A DNA stretch of 64,000 bases. It comes from Pyrinomonadaceae bacterium (lineage in GTDB: Bacteria; Acidobacteriota; Blastocatellia; Pyrinomonadales; Pyrinomonadaceae). The notes below the pieces were generated by a model. That model saw only the letters and a program-made list of their open reading frames with translations. It was not told the origin of the DNA and made no database searches. The stretch lies in the NCBI GenBank assembly GCA_028284415.1, contig JANQRU010000007.1, positions 558,001 through 622,000 on the forward strand, in the 5' to 3' direction. Positions 26,588-35,110 of this stretch are shown one piece after another (the first letter of the stretch is position 1; each line of letters starts with the position of its first letter). The translations under genes were made by a program, and so were the position numbers.

Positions 26588-27705
26588 TTCTCCCGTGTCA
26601 GATAATTTTTGGGGACATCAAATAATAAACCTTTTCTGGAATGTTGCAAAGAATTATGTATAAAACAAACGTGCGTACACCAACAAGATTTTCCACCGTC
26701 AATTTTTTCTAATTCATTTTGCCGTTCTTGTGCATTCCAAAGTTTTCCAAAATCGTAATCATAATCTTTCAAAGACGCAAATTTATCAAGCAGTTCACAG
26801 GCACGAACATCGCCGTTATAGTCAACAACCGCAACAGTTTCGCCTGCCGTGCATGGGAAACTCCATTCGGTTTTCTTCTCAAAATTGGAATGCTGATGGC
26901 GATAATGAGTCATAATTGTTCCGACGTAAGCAACCGATTTTATAAAACGCTTTGAAGAATCATCTTCTGCAAACATACGTTCGGAATATCTTTTTGTAAT
27001 ATCCGCTGCCTGTTTATAAATTGCCGGCAAAGCGTCATTCGGAACTTCCTTTATTTCATCGCCAACTTTTGTTTCACCGCGAATTATATTGAAATATTGT
27101 CCATCTAGCTTATATTTTTTCCACAAAAATTCCGAAAGTTTCTCGATTTCCGTGTAATTATCTGCACAAACAACGGTGTTCACATTCAAACGAAAACGGT
27201 CTTTAAATTTTTCTTTTAATGGGTAAAGATGCTCTATGCAATCGAGAGTTTTTTCCCAATTTTTCGGTACACCGCGAATTTTGTCATGAGTTTCACCGTA
27301 ACCATCAAGAGCAATATTCAGATAAAGCGAATTTAATTTTTCGTGAGTTCCAAGTGAGTGTTCGACTGTCTCATAAACACGATTTTTGATTAGTGCGTTT
27401 GTAGGAATTATTAGGCGTGTGACGCCATTATTTTCAACGAATAGATCAACAATTTTGTTTATATCTTTTCTTAATGTCGGTTCGCCGCCCGAAAGCCATA
27501 AGTCAGTAATATTGGACATTGTGTTTGAAACTTTTTCAATCTGCTCAAAGGTTAGATCACCTCTTTGATTCAATTCCTCGTGATAAAAACAAGTTTCGCA
27601 CGCCGCATTACAACGCGAAGTTATAAAAAAAATCACCGTCCCAAGTCGCTTTTCGCGTTTTGTAGAACGGATTAGATTTAAGAATTGTGAAACCTTATTT
27701 TTCAT
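26578..27705 (-). CDS. Radical SAM/SPASM-like protein
   Basis: A 375-residue radical S-adenosylmethionine enzyme. The 4Fe-4S motif CNAACETC (C32, C36, C39) is followed by LWLSGGEPTLRKDI. C-terminal cysteines (CTAGETVAVVDYNGDVRACEL, then SCWCTHVC) suggest a SPASM-type auxiliary cluster domain, typical of enzymes that modify peptides or proteins. The substrate is unknown and no small precursor peptide is seen nearby. It overlaps the AtpZ-like gene by 10 bases, implying coupled translation, and is 7 bases from the HEPN gene upstream. The atp link may be functional or only the result of the upstream module's insertion. Confidence 0.88.
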   Translation of the reverse strand: MKNKVSQFLNLIRSTKREKRLGTVIFFITSRCNAACETCFYHEELNQRGDLTFEQIEKVSNTMSNITDLWLSGGEPTLRKDINKIVDLFVENNGVTRLIIPTNALIKNRVYETVEHSLGTHEKLNSLYLNIALDGYGETHDKIRGVPKNWEKTLDCIEHLYPLKEKFKDRFRLNVNTVVCADNYTEIEKLSEFLWKKYKLDGQYFNIIRGETKVGDEIKEVPNDALPAIYKQAADITKRYSERMFAEDDSSKRFIKSVAYVGTIMTHYRHQHSNFEKKTEWSFPCTAGETVAVVDYNGDVRACELLDKFASLKDYDYDFGKLWNAQERQNELEKIDGGKSCWCTHVCFIHNSLQHSRKGLLFDVPKNYLTREKWV

Positions 27706-27712
27706 GTAAATC

Positions 27713-28378
27713 TTACTTCAAATACTCCCTGTTATTTATATAAATTTCAATATTATCAAGTATTTGACTTACATAAGCTATAACCTGTTTTTTGATTTTC
27801 AACAAATCTTTCTCAGTATAATTTTTACCAACTTCCTGAAAAGAAAAAACGCCATGAGCTAAATCATTTCTTTGATCTTTAACTGTCTTCAGTTCTCTGC
27901 CTCCTCTAGTTTTTCTATTGTCTGTTCTTGAAGAGAAGCCATATTTTTCAGAAGTTTTTCTGACCTTTCTTGCATCAATATTTCCTGAAAAAAGAGTTTC
28001 ACTTGAGAAGCATTGTTCAATAATATCTTCTGCAATTACATTTACAGAAGATACAAATGTATCTGGATTATTTCTATTTTTTAGATGAAGTATTAAATCC
28101 CTCTTTATGCCCTCTTTTATATCGTCATAAGTCACCTTTTCACTCTTCATCCTAATATAAATCTCTTCTATTGCTTTTGTGATTGAAGATTCCACTAAAT
28201 TGTAAAGAATAATAAAACCATTTGCTTTCAAGGTTTTAGTTAGGTCACGTTCGATTTTTTCGGACTTTCCATTTAAGAAAGAAATCTTACTACCTCTTTT
28301 AGCTACTTTTTCAACAAATGAAAAGTAGAGGTCTATTTCATCACATCTTTCTTGAAAATCTAGTTTTACGTTTTTCAT
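27713..28378 (-). CDS. HEPN-domain protein (MAE_28990/MAE_18760-like)
   Basis: A 221-residue all-helical protein. The C-terminal region has the HEPN RNase-type motif RNDLAHG, with R170 and H175 in an Rx4H arrangement. The N-terminal segment FQERCDEIDLYFSFVEKVAK and the body resemble the MAE_28990 group of HEPN proteins found in restriction-like operons; that family name comes from memory and no search was done. The start ATG overlaps the DUF262 stop codon (TAATG), so the two are translated as a coupled pair. Likely role: toxin-like nuclease effector of the module. Confidence 0.82.
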   Translation of the reverse strand: MKNVKLDFQERCDEIDLYFSFVEKVAKRGSKISFLNGKSEKIERDLTKTLKANGFIILYNLVESSITKAIEEIYIRMKSEKVTYDDIKEGIKRDLILHLKNRNNPDTFVSSVNVIAEDIIEQCFSSETLFSGNIDARKVRKTSEKYGFSSRTDNRKTRGGRELKTVKDQRNDLAHGVFSFQEVGKNYTEKDLLKIKKQVIAYVSQILDNIEIYINNREYLK

Positions 28379-29460
28379 TATTTGAGGAGTTTATCTTTTA
28401 CAAATTTAATCCTGCCTAATACTTTCTTTCTATTATTTGCAGCGTCTGACCTAGTATGTTTCTTAAATTCTTCTGATCCTAACCACTCTGTTACATCTTT
28501 TGGAACAAGATCAGGCTTTTCTTCTAATGCTAATTGAGTACCAACAGAAATTGCTTCAAATCGAACTCTAGGGGTAGATTTAGCATTTTTACTTTTTCTG
28601 AAACCATACGGAAAGTGTGTATCAACAAAATCAAGCATATTCCTAAATTTTTTATCCAGTTCATTCGCAAAGTCTTCGGTAAAATCCGTTTGGCGATCCT
28701 CCATATAATTATCAAGAAAATCTTTCACTATATGAACAAATTGTTCGTGTCTTTCCGAATAAGCAAAGAACCTTAAAACCATTTCCGCTCCTTCTTCTCT
28801 ATCCGCTCTTGCTTTTGGAATGGGACAAAGTCTATTAAATTTTTCATTTTCGGCACATTTTTCAAGAAAATAGTAAAAATCTCCTTCATACACGCCTTTT
28901 CGGCTCTCCATATCTGACAGTGTAGTAGGAGTTGAATTAATTCTCTCAAACATCTCTTTTCTAACTTCTCTGGTTGCCTTGTCAGTTAAAGCAATTAGTC
29001 TTACAGTTTTTCGTTTGAAGCGTCTTTGTCTGGATAGAGGAAAATCTTCAAATTTAAAGCCATTCAATTTATCAAGTTTTTTTAATCCAGTAAGCACAAA
29101 TTTATTGTTCAAAAATGCTTCAAGAGTCCGAATTCGTTGCGAGCCATCTACTATTTCGAGTCTTCCTTCATTTTCTTTAGAATCAGCCGCAAAAATATAA
29201 GGAACAGGCAATCCTAAAATTAAAGACTCAATAAATTTCGATTGTTGAAAAATCGTCCAAACAAACTTTCTTTGATATTTAGGTATGAATAAATCATTAG
29301 TATTATTTTCTAATCCCTCAAGAAAAAGTTTGACCAAAACTTCAACAGGATATTCGTGAATGTCATAGTCAACGATCTTTTGCTCTTGAATAATTTGCTT
29401 TTCTGCTATCTGTTGGTCGTTTTCGGTAACTCTTGGAAAAAGTCTAATTTGATATGTCAT
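28378..29460 (-). CDS. DUF262 (GmrS-like/ParB-type) protein
   Basis: A 360-residue protein with the DUF262 fold at residues 45-200: PKYQRKFVW (60-68), SLILGLPVPYIF, then the catalytic DGSQR (105-109) followed by IRTLEAFL. DUF262 uses nucleotide hydrolysis to drive modification-dependent restriction, as in GmrSD and similar systems. The usual C-terminal DUF1524 HNH nuclease is absent. The last 100 residues are basic and helical and may bind DNA. It lies 4 bases after the methyltransferase gene and overlaps the HEPN gene by one base. Confidence 0.9.
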   Translation of the reverse strand: MTYQIRLFPRVTENDQQIAEKQIIQEQKIVDYDIHEYPVEVLVKLFLEGLENNTNDLFIPKYQRKFVWTIFQQSKFIESLILGLPVPYIFAADSKENEGRLEIVDGSQRIRTLEAFLNNKFVLTGLKKLDKLNGFKFEDFPLSRQRRFKRKTVRLIALTDKATREVRKEMFERINSTPTTLSDMESRKGVYEGDFYYFLEKCAENEKFNRLCPIPKARADREEGAEMVLRFFAYSERHEQFVHIVKDFLDNYMEDRQTDFTEDFANELDKKFRNMLDFVDTHFPYGFRKSKNAKSTPRVRFEAISVGTQLALEEKPDLVPKDVTEWLGSEEFKKHTRSDAANNRKKVLGRIKFVKDKLLK

Positions 29461-29464
29461 TATT

Positions 29465-30538
29465 TTACACTTCCTCTGTGAAATGTTTTTTGAGATGAAC
29501 TCTTATGCTTTTTGCTATCACTTGTCCCAGCGTTACGGGAACAGCATTCCCAATGTGAGTTGAAAGCGTCTTGACCTTGAATGGCTCTCCATCTTTTACA
29601 AATTTATAATTTGGAGGAAATGTTTGGAAAACTGAGGCTTCTCTTAAAGTAATTGCTCGATCTTGTTCGGGATGTCCAAATCTACCATTACCGATTCCTG
29701 TGCAATGTGTTGTCATAGTAGGTGCTGGCTCATCCCATTTCATTCTTCCATATACACTTACATAAGTTTTTCCCGTTTTTTTCTTATGACACTCAAGTTG
29801 AAGTTCTTCGTCCCAATCTTTCCAACTTCCGCCTTGTTTAGATTGCTTTATCCTCTTCAAATTTAGCTCTGATAACTTTGAAGCTCTATGAATTGGATCT
29901 TTTTCAGAAACTTGTCCACTTTCCAGTGGCTCAAAATTTCCAATTACATCTTTAACTGTTAGATAACTATCTTTTGTATGAGTTTCGGAAATCAGTTCAA
30001 TTTCTCCTAGTTTAGAAGCAATTAAAACCAATCTTTTTCTACGCTGGGGAATTCCATAATCGGGACAGTTAACTATTTTGTAAAAAGTTTTATAATCGTT
30101 ATTTTTTAGAGTGTTAAGAAAGTCAGTAAAAACTGGCGACTTATCAAAGTCCGCGAGTCGAGGGACATTTTCCATTGAAATGATGTCTGGCTGAACTTCT
30201 TTAATCAAACGAGAAAATTGATAAAGTAAGTTCCACTTCTTCTTATCTTGACTTTTGTACGAATAAGTTGAGAAAGGCTGGCACGGACTACATCCAACCA
30301 AAATTTTTATATCAGAATCATTAAAATGTGCCAAGATTTCACTTGCATCCACTTCGCCAATATCTTTATGGACAAATAATGCATTATTGTTAGATTCATA
30401 TGCAAACCTACAACTTACATCAAAATCATACCCCGCAACAACATTAAATTTTTCTTTGACAAATCCATGCGTGAGTCCACCTATCCCACAAAATAAATCG
30501 ACTACTTTTATAGATTTCTGCCTTTTATCTTGTTCCAT
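29465..30538 (-). CDS. dcm: DNA (cytosine-5) methyltransferase
   Basis: C5-cytosine methyltransferase of 357 residues. Motif I is VVDLFCGIGGLTHGF (12-26), motif IV has the catalytic C86 in GCSPCQPFSTY, motif VI is ENVPRL, motif VIII is PQRRKRLVLIA, and motifs IX-X are RAITLREASVFQTFPPNY with HIGNAVP. The target-recognition region lies between about 200 and 280. All motifs are intact, so it should be active. It is the first gene of the three-gene module and would protect host DNA if the DUF262/HEPN pair restricts or senses unmodified or foreign DNA. Target sequence unknown. Confidence 0.95.
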   Translation of the reverse strand: MEQDKRQKSIKVVDLFCGIGGLTHGFVKEKFNVVAGYDFDVSCRFAYESNNNALFVHKDIGEVDASEILAHFNDSDIKILVGCSPCQPFSTYSYKSQDKKKWNLLYQFSRLIKEVQPDIISMENVPRLADFDKSPVFTDFLNTLKNNDYKTFYKIVNCPDYGIPQRRKRLVLIASKLGEIELISETHTKDSYLTVKDVIGNFEPLESGQVSEKDPIHRASKLSELNLKRIKQSKQGGSWKDWDEELQLECHKKKTGKTYVSVYGRMKWDEPAPTMTTHCTGIGNGRFGHPEQDRAITLREASVFQTFPPNYKFVKDGEPFKVKTLSTHIGNAVPVTLGQVIAKSIRVHLKKHFTEEV

Positions 30539-30688
30539 ATAAACTAGATAAATATATTTTAATAAAATTAATATTATTCTTTATAATTGAAATCTTCTGC
30601 AGGAAATTTTAACTCATATTGAGTTTAAGACCAAATCTTTTATCGCATCAGTTTATCAATTTCTTCTTGTGAAACTTTATTTGGCATC

Positions 30689-31087
30689 TCAAGAATATCT
30701 ACTGACCATAAATCCAAAGAAAATAAAGATTCCAATGTATTGAATCAGAGTGCTAAGCAAATACTGATTTATATATTTATCGGGCAGATTTAGTTTTTTA
30801 AGTCTTGCAAAAGAAAATAAACTGCTGACCAGCAAATATAAAACTAAAGCACCGACAAAAACTTGAATTGTTGCAAAATAGCTGTTCGGAGCTACGGAAA
30901 GCAATACATAATGAATTATTACTAGAACGACGACTCCAAGCAGACTAAAAATTCTGTATTTTGAAAAACCTTGAAGCAAACGCCCTTTTTCTTCGTCGGT
31001 CAAAATTTTTAAGGCTCGTTCGCTGACCAGTCTTCCGGCAATGTATGCAATTATGAAAATGATTAATCCAAATATGCTGTTATCCAT
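30689..31087 (-). CDS. Small membrane protein of unknown function
   Basis: A protein of about 132 residues with four hydrophobic segments and no recognised domain. I place the start at 31087 (MDNSIFGLIIFIIAYIAGR) after GAGAAAG; a TTG at 31099 is also open. It overlaps the end of the GT2 gene by 8 bases, so the two are coupled and probably act together at the membrane. Confidence 0.72.
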   Translation of the reverse strand: MDNSIFGLIIFIIAYIAGRLVSERALKILTDEEKGRLLQGFSKYRIFSLLGVVVLVIIHYVLLSVAPNSYFATIQVFVGALVLYLLVSSLFSFARLKKLNLPDKYINQYLLSTLIQYIGIFIFFGFMVSRYS

Positions 31088-32273
31088 CGGCTTTCTCAAT
31101 AATTGTTTTATTAGCTGATTTTAAATTATATCGAATCCCACGCCAAGTTATTTTTCGAGAAAATAGAGCTGCAATGTCGTTGTAGAGAAATAAAACTGGC
31201 GAAATTGTCCAGAGTAAAATCTGAGGAAGAAACTGTTTTCTAAGCTCTTTTTCGTATTCTTTTAGAACCAATTTAACTGCATTGAGTCGAATCCAGGCTT
31301 TACCAACACCTAGTATGAAAACCAGCAAAACAAAAGCCAAAGTTATCCAAAAATAAATTCCTGAGAGAAAAAATAGCAAGAGCATTCCTGTCCAAAATGT
31401 AAAAACAAAAAGAACCGAACCGATTATTGAAATCAAGAAGTGATTCGGGGAGTAAACTCTCGTGATTTTCATTTGGCGGGTTGTGAATTCAATCAATTCA
31501 CGAAAATTACAATTTTCAACCGTGGCAGTAAGACATTGAGGAACAAAATAAATTGGCATCTTTACTTCTTTCAAAGCATTAGATAAAGCAAAATCATCGG
31601 ATAAAGTTCCCTTCCATTTTTCTCTGATATTTAATTTTTCAAAAGTCTCTCGCCGAATCGCTGTTGAGCCTCCCCAGCAAAAATTCCCGTCCATGTTTTT
31701 GCCTAAAGCGGAAGCAATCGAAGCATTCCAGACAGAACGCAAATGAGTTGAAAAACTAAAAGATTTTTGAATAAACCAACGATAACCCGTTGTACACCCG
31801 ATCTCTGAATCTTCAAGCGGTGTGACCAGATTCTTTAACCAATTTTTAGCAGGTCTGGCATCTGAATCAACAAAAACAAACACCTCGCTTTTATCCGAAA
31901 CCTCCAAAATCGCCTTTCTTAAATTATGAACTTTTTGTCCACTTTCAAAAGCCTTACCAGCAATAACTATTTTTGTGTCTTTCGATTGATTTTCGACAAC
32001 TTTTTTTATGACTGAAAGAGCTTCATCTTTTTCATCATCAACTACAAAGATTAATTCATAATTTGGATAATTTTGCAGAAAAAGTTTTTCCAGATTTTTT
32101 TCTAAATCCTTATCAATTCCGCGACAAGGAATAATTATTGAAATGAATGGTTGGTAAGAAGATTTCGGTTTGGAGATTTCTTTTTTGAAGTAGTTAAGGT
32201 AATCAATGCCGCCCCGCAGAGATTTGTAAGCAAAATAACTTTGAATCAATGCGAAAAAGTAAAAGATAAACAT
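31080..32273 (-). CDS. Glycosyltransferase family 2, ceramide glucosyltransferase-like
   Basis: A 397-residue membrane glycosyltransferase. An N-terminal membrane helix (1-20) is followed by the GT-A domain: SIIIPCRGID, LFLQNYPNYELIFVVDD, a DxD motif in FVFVDSDARPAKNW, CTTGYRWF, GGSTAIRRETFEKLN and SDDFALSNAL. TTRQMKITRVY near residue 270 plays the Q/RxxRW role. Two or three C-terminal membrane helices follow. The layout fits the GT21/ceramide glucosyltransferase-like group (HpnI relatives); the acceptor lipid is unknown. It lies 42 bases after waaA, suggesting an envelope-lipid role. Confidence 0.85.
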   Translation of the reverse strand: MFIFYFFALIQSYFAYKSLRGGIDYLNYFKKEISKPKSSYQPFISIIIPCRGIDKDLEKNLEKLFLQNYPNYELIFVVDDEKDEALSVIKKVVENQSKDTKIVIAGKAFESGQKVHNLRKAILEVSDKSEVFVFVDSDARPAKNWLKNLVTPLEDSEIGCTTGYRWFIQKSFSFSTHLRSVWNASIASALGKNMDGNFCWGGSTAIRRETFEKLNIREKWKGTLSDDFALSNALKEVKMPIYFVPQCLTATVENCNFRELIEFTTRQMKITRVYSPNHFLISIIGSVLFVFTFWTGMLLLFFLSGIYFWITLAFVLLVFILGVGKAWIRLNAVKLVLKEYEKELRKQFLPQILLWTISPVLFLYNDIAALFSRKITWRGIRYNLKSANKTIIEKADG

Positions 32274-32315
32274 ATTATGAGAGTTTTTTGCAGATAATTT
32301 TCAGATAAAAGAAAA

Positions 32316-33755
32316 TCATCTGCGGGCTGCCAGAGTTTTTACATTCTCTTCTTTTTTATTTTCCTCTGGAACTCTTTTTTTTTGGTCGCTCATAAAATTT
32401 TGAACCTGTAGATAAGAACTCAGATACTTAAGGGTTTTATCAGTTGCCCCGCGATTTTTCTTCAAAACGGTAAAAGCATTTGCGGCAAGATGATTTCTTA
32501 GTTTTTCTTTAACGAGTAGTTCGCTAAAGACTTCCGCTAATTTATCGGGTATTTGTTTTTCCTTAAGCTTTGGAATTTGTATGAAAGCTCCGTGTCTAGC
32601 AAATTCTTTTGCCATCGCTTCAAAATTCATCATGTAACTGCCTGTGACGATCGCTTTTTTGGCGTAAGCAGGCTCTAAAATATTTTGCCCACCATGAGGA
32701 ATTAGACTTCCGCCGACAAATACAACCTCCGCCAGTGGATAAATTGATAAAAGTTCACCAATAGAATCAAGCAAAATTATGTCTGCGGACTCATCATCCA
32801 AGCCTAAGGGTGAAGTTCTCTTGACCCAACTAAACTCAGTTTTTTTGATCAAACCCTCAACTTCCGAAAATCTCTCGGGATGTCTCGGAACTAACATTAA
32901 ACGTGGAGAATTAGAAAGTTTTAATTCACGTATTTTCTTAAAAGCTTCCAAAACCCATTTTTCTTCGTCCGCATGTGTACTAGCTGCTAGAATTAACGGA
33001 CGTCCATTCGAAAGCCCGAATCTTTCTTTGAAATAAGCTGTTAAATTTTGTTCACTTTCAGTCGGGTTCTGATCAAATTTAAAATTCCCTGTAACTTTGA
33101 CTTTGCTTGCACGAATTCCAAGATTGATAATTCTTTTTGCATCTTCAGGAGTTTGCATCAAAGCTGCCTCTATTGACCTCAAAACCCGACGCATACTGCG
33201 TTTTACCCACAAATAACGCTTAGCACTTTTTTCAGATAACCTGCCATTAACTATGAAAACCTGAGCGTGATTTTTTGTCGCTTCACGAATAAAATTAAAC
33301 CAAATCTCAGTTTCCATTATAAGAACTACATTTGGTCGTATTTGTCGTAAGACTCTTTGAACTGTAAATTTCCAATCAAAAGGAAAATAAAAAACCATAT
33401 CTGCATCATCAGCAAAAAGCTTCTGTGCTAAATCTTGCCCTGTTTTAGTCGTTGTAGAAACAACTAAACGATAATTGGGATATTTTTTAAGTATTTTGTT
33501 TATAAGCGGACGGGCAGCATTAGTTTCACCGACAGAAACACAGTGAATCCATATAATGGGTCTAGTGCTTTTCTTGAATTTAGGCAGAAATCCGAGCCTT
33601 TGCTTGAAGCCAGACGCATATTTTTTGCGACGTAGCAAAAAAAGTGGCGAAATCAAAACAAAAGCAACCGTATAAAAGAAGCTATATAATGAAAACATTG
33701 ATAAGTCTTTGGGAGACTTAATTTCTGTTTGTGTTTTTTGTTTGGAGCTAAACAT
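32316..33755 (-). CDS. waaA: 3-deoxy-D-manno-octulosonic acid transferase (Kdo transferase)
   Basis: Transfers Kdo residues to lipid A precursor at the inner membrane. Typical WaaA features are the N-terminal anchor FSLYSFFYTVAFVLISPLFLL, IWIHCVSVGETNAARPLI, LVVSTTTKTGQDLAQKLF, YFPFDWKFTVQRVL, VLIMETEIWFNFI and, in the C-terminal GT-B domain, EVVFVGGSLIPHGGQNILEPA. At 479 residues it is slightly longer than average, with 20 additional N-terminal and about 30 C-terminal charged residues. The start at 33755 has AGGTTGG upstream. With lpxK it shows that LPS core synthesis is present. Confidence 0.94.
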   Translation of the reverse strand: MFSSKQKTQTEIKSPKDLSMFSLYSFFYTVAFVLISPLFLLRRKKYASGFKQRLGFLPKFKKSTRPIIWIHCVSVGETNAARPLINKILKKYPNYRLVVSTTTKTGQDLAQKLFADDADMVFYFPFDWKFTVQRVLRQIRPNVVLIMETEIWFNFIREATKNHAQVFIVNGRLSEKSAKRYLWVKRSMRRVLRSIEAALMQTPEDAKRIINLGIRASKVKVTGNFKFDQNPTESEQNLTAYFKERFGLSNGRPLILAASTHADEEKWVLEAFKKIRELKLSNSPRLMLVPRHPERFSEVEGLIKKTEFSWVKRTSPLGLDDESADIILLDSIGELLSIYPLAEVVFVGGSLIPHGGQNILEPAYAKKAIVTGSYMMNFEAMAKEFARHGAFIQIPKLKEKQIPDKLAEVFSELLVKEKLRNHLAANAFTVLKKNRGATDKTLKYLSSYLQVQNFMSDQKKRVPEENKKEENVKTLAARR

Positions 33756-33788
33756 TATCCAACCTAAAGTTGTGTTGGGACCCTGTAA

Positions 33789-34352
33789 TTATTTAACTCG
33801 TTCGATGTATTTCTCTTCAGCAGGATTAACTCGAATTTTTTCTCCTTCAGTCATAAAAGGAGGGACATAAAGTGTAACGCCATTTTCGAGTGTGGCAGGT
33901 TTGTTTGAATTAGAAGCTGTAGCACCTTTTAGTACAGGTTCAGTTTCTGTAATTACAAGTTCCATTGATTGCGGAAGTTCAACTCCTATCGGAGTTCCCT
34001 CATAAAACTCAATTTGAATCTTCAATCCTGCCATTAACCATTTCGCAGCATCGCCAAGGTCTTCTTCGCTCATTGCAATCTGTTCATAATTTTCCGTATT
34101 CATAAAATGATGCATTTCACCATCTGAGTACAGATATTCCATTTCATGTTGGTCTAAAATTGCTCTTTCAACATTTTCATTTGAACGGAAACGATGATCG
34201 AATGAATTTCCGGTAACGAGATTTCTAAGACGGGTTTGCACAATTGCACCGCCTTTGCCGGGTTGGTTACGATCAAATGTCATAACCCTACAAGGAACAC
34301 TATCAAGAATAATTATATTCCCTTTGCGTAAATCATTAGCTGTTTTTCCCAT
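33789..34352 (-). CDS. efp: Translation elongation factor P
   Basis: Ribosome factor that relieves stalling at consecutive prolines. The 187-residue protein has three OB-like beta domains: MGKTANDLRKGNIIILDSVPCRV, the loop QPGKGGAIVQTRLRNLVTG with K33 at the modification position, and the C-terminal ASNSNKPATLENGVTLYVPPFMTEGEKIRVNPAEEKYIERVK. The usual length is present. No modification enzyme (epmA/epmB or earP) lies in the window, so the chemistry at K33 is unknown. It is preceded by a short leader and followed 34 bases later by waaA. Confidence 0.96.
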   Translation of the reverse strand: MGKTANDLRKGNIIILDSVPCRVMTFDRNQPGKGGAIVQTRLRNLVTGNSFDHRFRSNENVERAILDQHEMEYLYSDGEMHHFMNTENYEQIAMSEEDLGDAAKWLMAGLKIQIEFYEGTPIGVELPQSMELVITETEPVLKGATASNSNKPATLENGVTLYVPPFMTEGEKIRVNPAEEKYIERVK

Positions 34353-34452
34353 AAGTTGTTGTGTTTTTTAAATAAAACTACGCCTTCCAAACTTATATTA
34401 AACACACTGCGATTTGGTCTTTATATGGTTGTTAGGAAAGCTGTCTCATATT

Positions 34453-35016
34453 CTATGATTTTTTGCCTTTAAATTCCAATGGTTTTGGTTCTTCACCTTC
34501 TTTTGGAACTTCGCGGTTCATAGATTTGTAGATATTTGTGATTGTTCCGATCCATTTTTTGGCTTCAGCATTGTCCGAGTCATACTTCAAAGCCTTGCGA
34601 TAATCACCAATAGCTGCTGCATATTGTCTTGCTTCTGTTAAAGCAACGCCGCGTTTTGTATAAGCTTCCGATAGATTTTTCTTGGTAGTTTCATCGTTTG
34701 GTTTTGCCTTCAATTCTTTTTCAGCTTTTTCTACGTCAGCATCAAACTTTGTTGTATCAATCGGATCACCACTTCGAGTCCAACTGGTTTTCTCATTGGA
34801 CTTCTTAACCATCGGAGGCTTGTTTGGATCACTTGTTGGTATTGCTTTGGCATCTTTTTCCTTATCAAGCGTATGTGCCGCAACTGTTTCGGGTTTATCC
34901 TTTGAAGCAATGGTTGTATTTTTCTTATCAATCGGCTGTTCAGAAACCTCCGGAGCCGAATTCCCACACCCAATCAAAAATGCACTTAAAATTGCTAAAA
35001 TAAAAATCTTTTTCAT
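34453..35016 (-). CDS. TPR-containing lipoprotein
   Basis: A 187-residue lipoprotein. The signal sequence MKKIFILAILSAFLIGC ends in a lipobox with the cysteine at position 17. A disordered Lys/Pro/Thr-rich linker runs to about residue 80. Two to three tetratricopeptide-like repeats follow (KNLSEAYTKRGVALTEARQYAAAIGDYRKALKYDSDNAEAKKWIG). Such proteins serve as protein-binding scaffolds. It is 100 bases upstream of efp on the same strand; cotranscription is possible. Confidence 0.85.
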   Translation of the reverse strand: MKKIFILAILSAFLIGCGNSAPEVSEQPIDKKNTTIASKDKPETVAAHTLDKEKDAKAIPTSDPNKPPMVKKSNEKTSWTRSGDPIDTTKFDADVEKAEKELKAKPNDETTKKNLSEAYTKRGVALTEARQYAAAIGDYRKALKYDSDNAEAKKWIGTITNIYKSMNREVPKEGEEPKPLEFKGKKS

Positions 35017-35052
35017 AACTTAAAAATATCAAACTCAAACACCAAAATAAAA

Positions 35053-35090
35053 ATCGCTTTGTCATTTATTTATACAAATGACAAAGCGAT
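35053..35090 (-). terminator. Terminator after the secreted dikinase-like gene
   Basis: A perfect 15-bp inverted repeat, 35053-35067 with 35076-35090, separated by 8 bases. On the minus strand TTTTTATTTT follows. It lies 20 bases past the stop codon at 35111. Confidence 0.88.
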
Positions 35091-35110
35091 AGCTTAGTGG
35101 ATGTTTCAGT

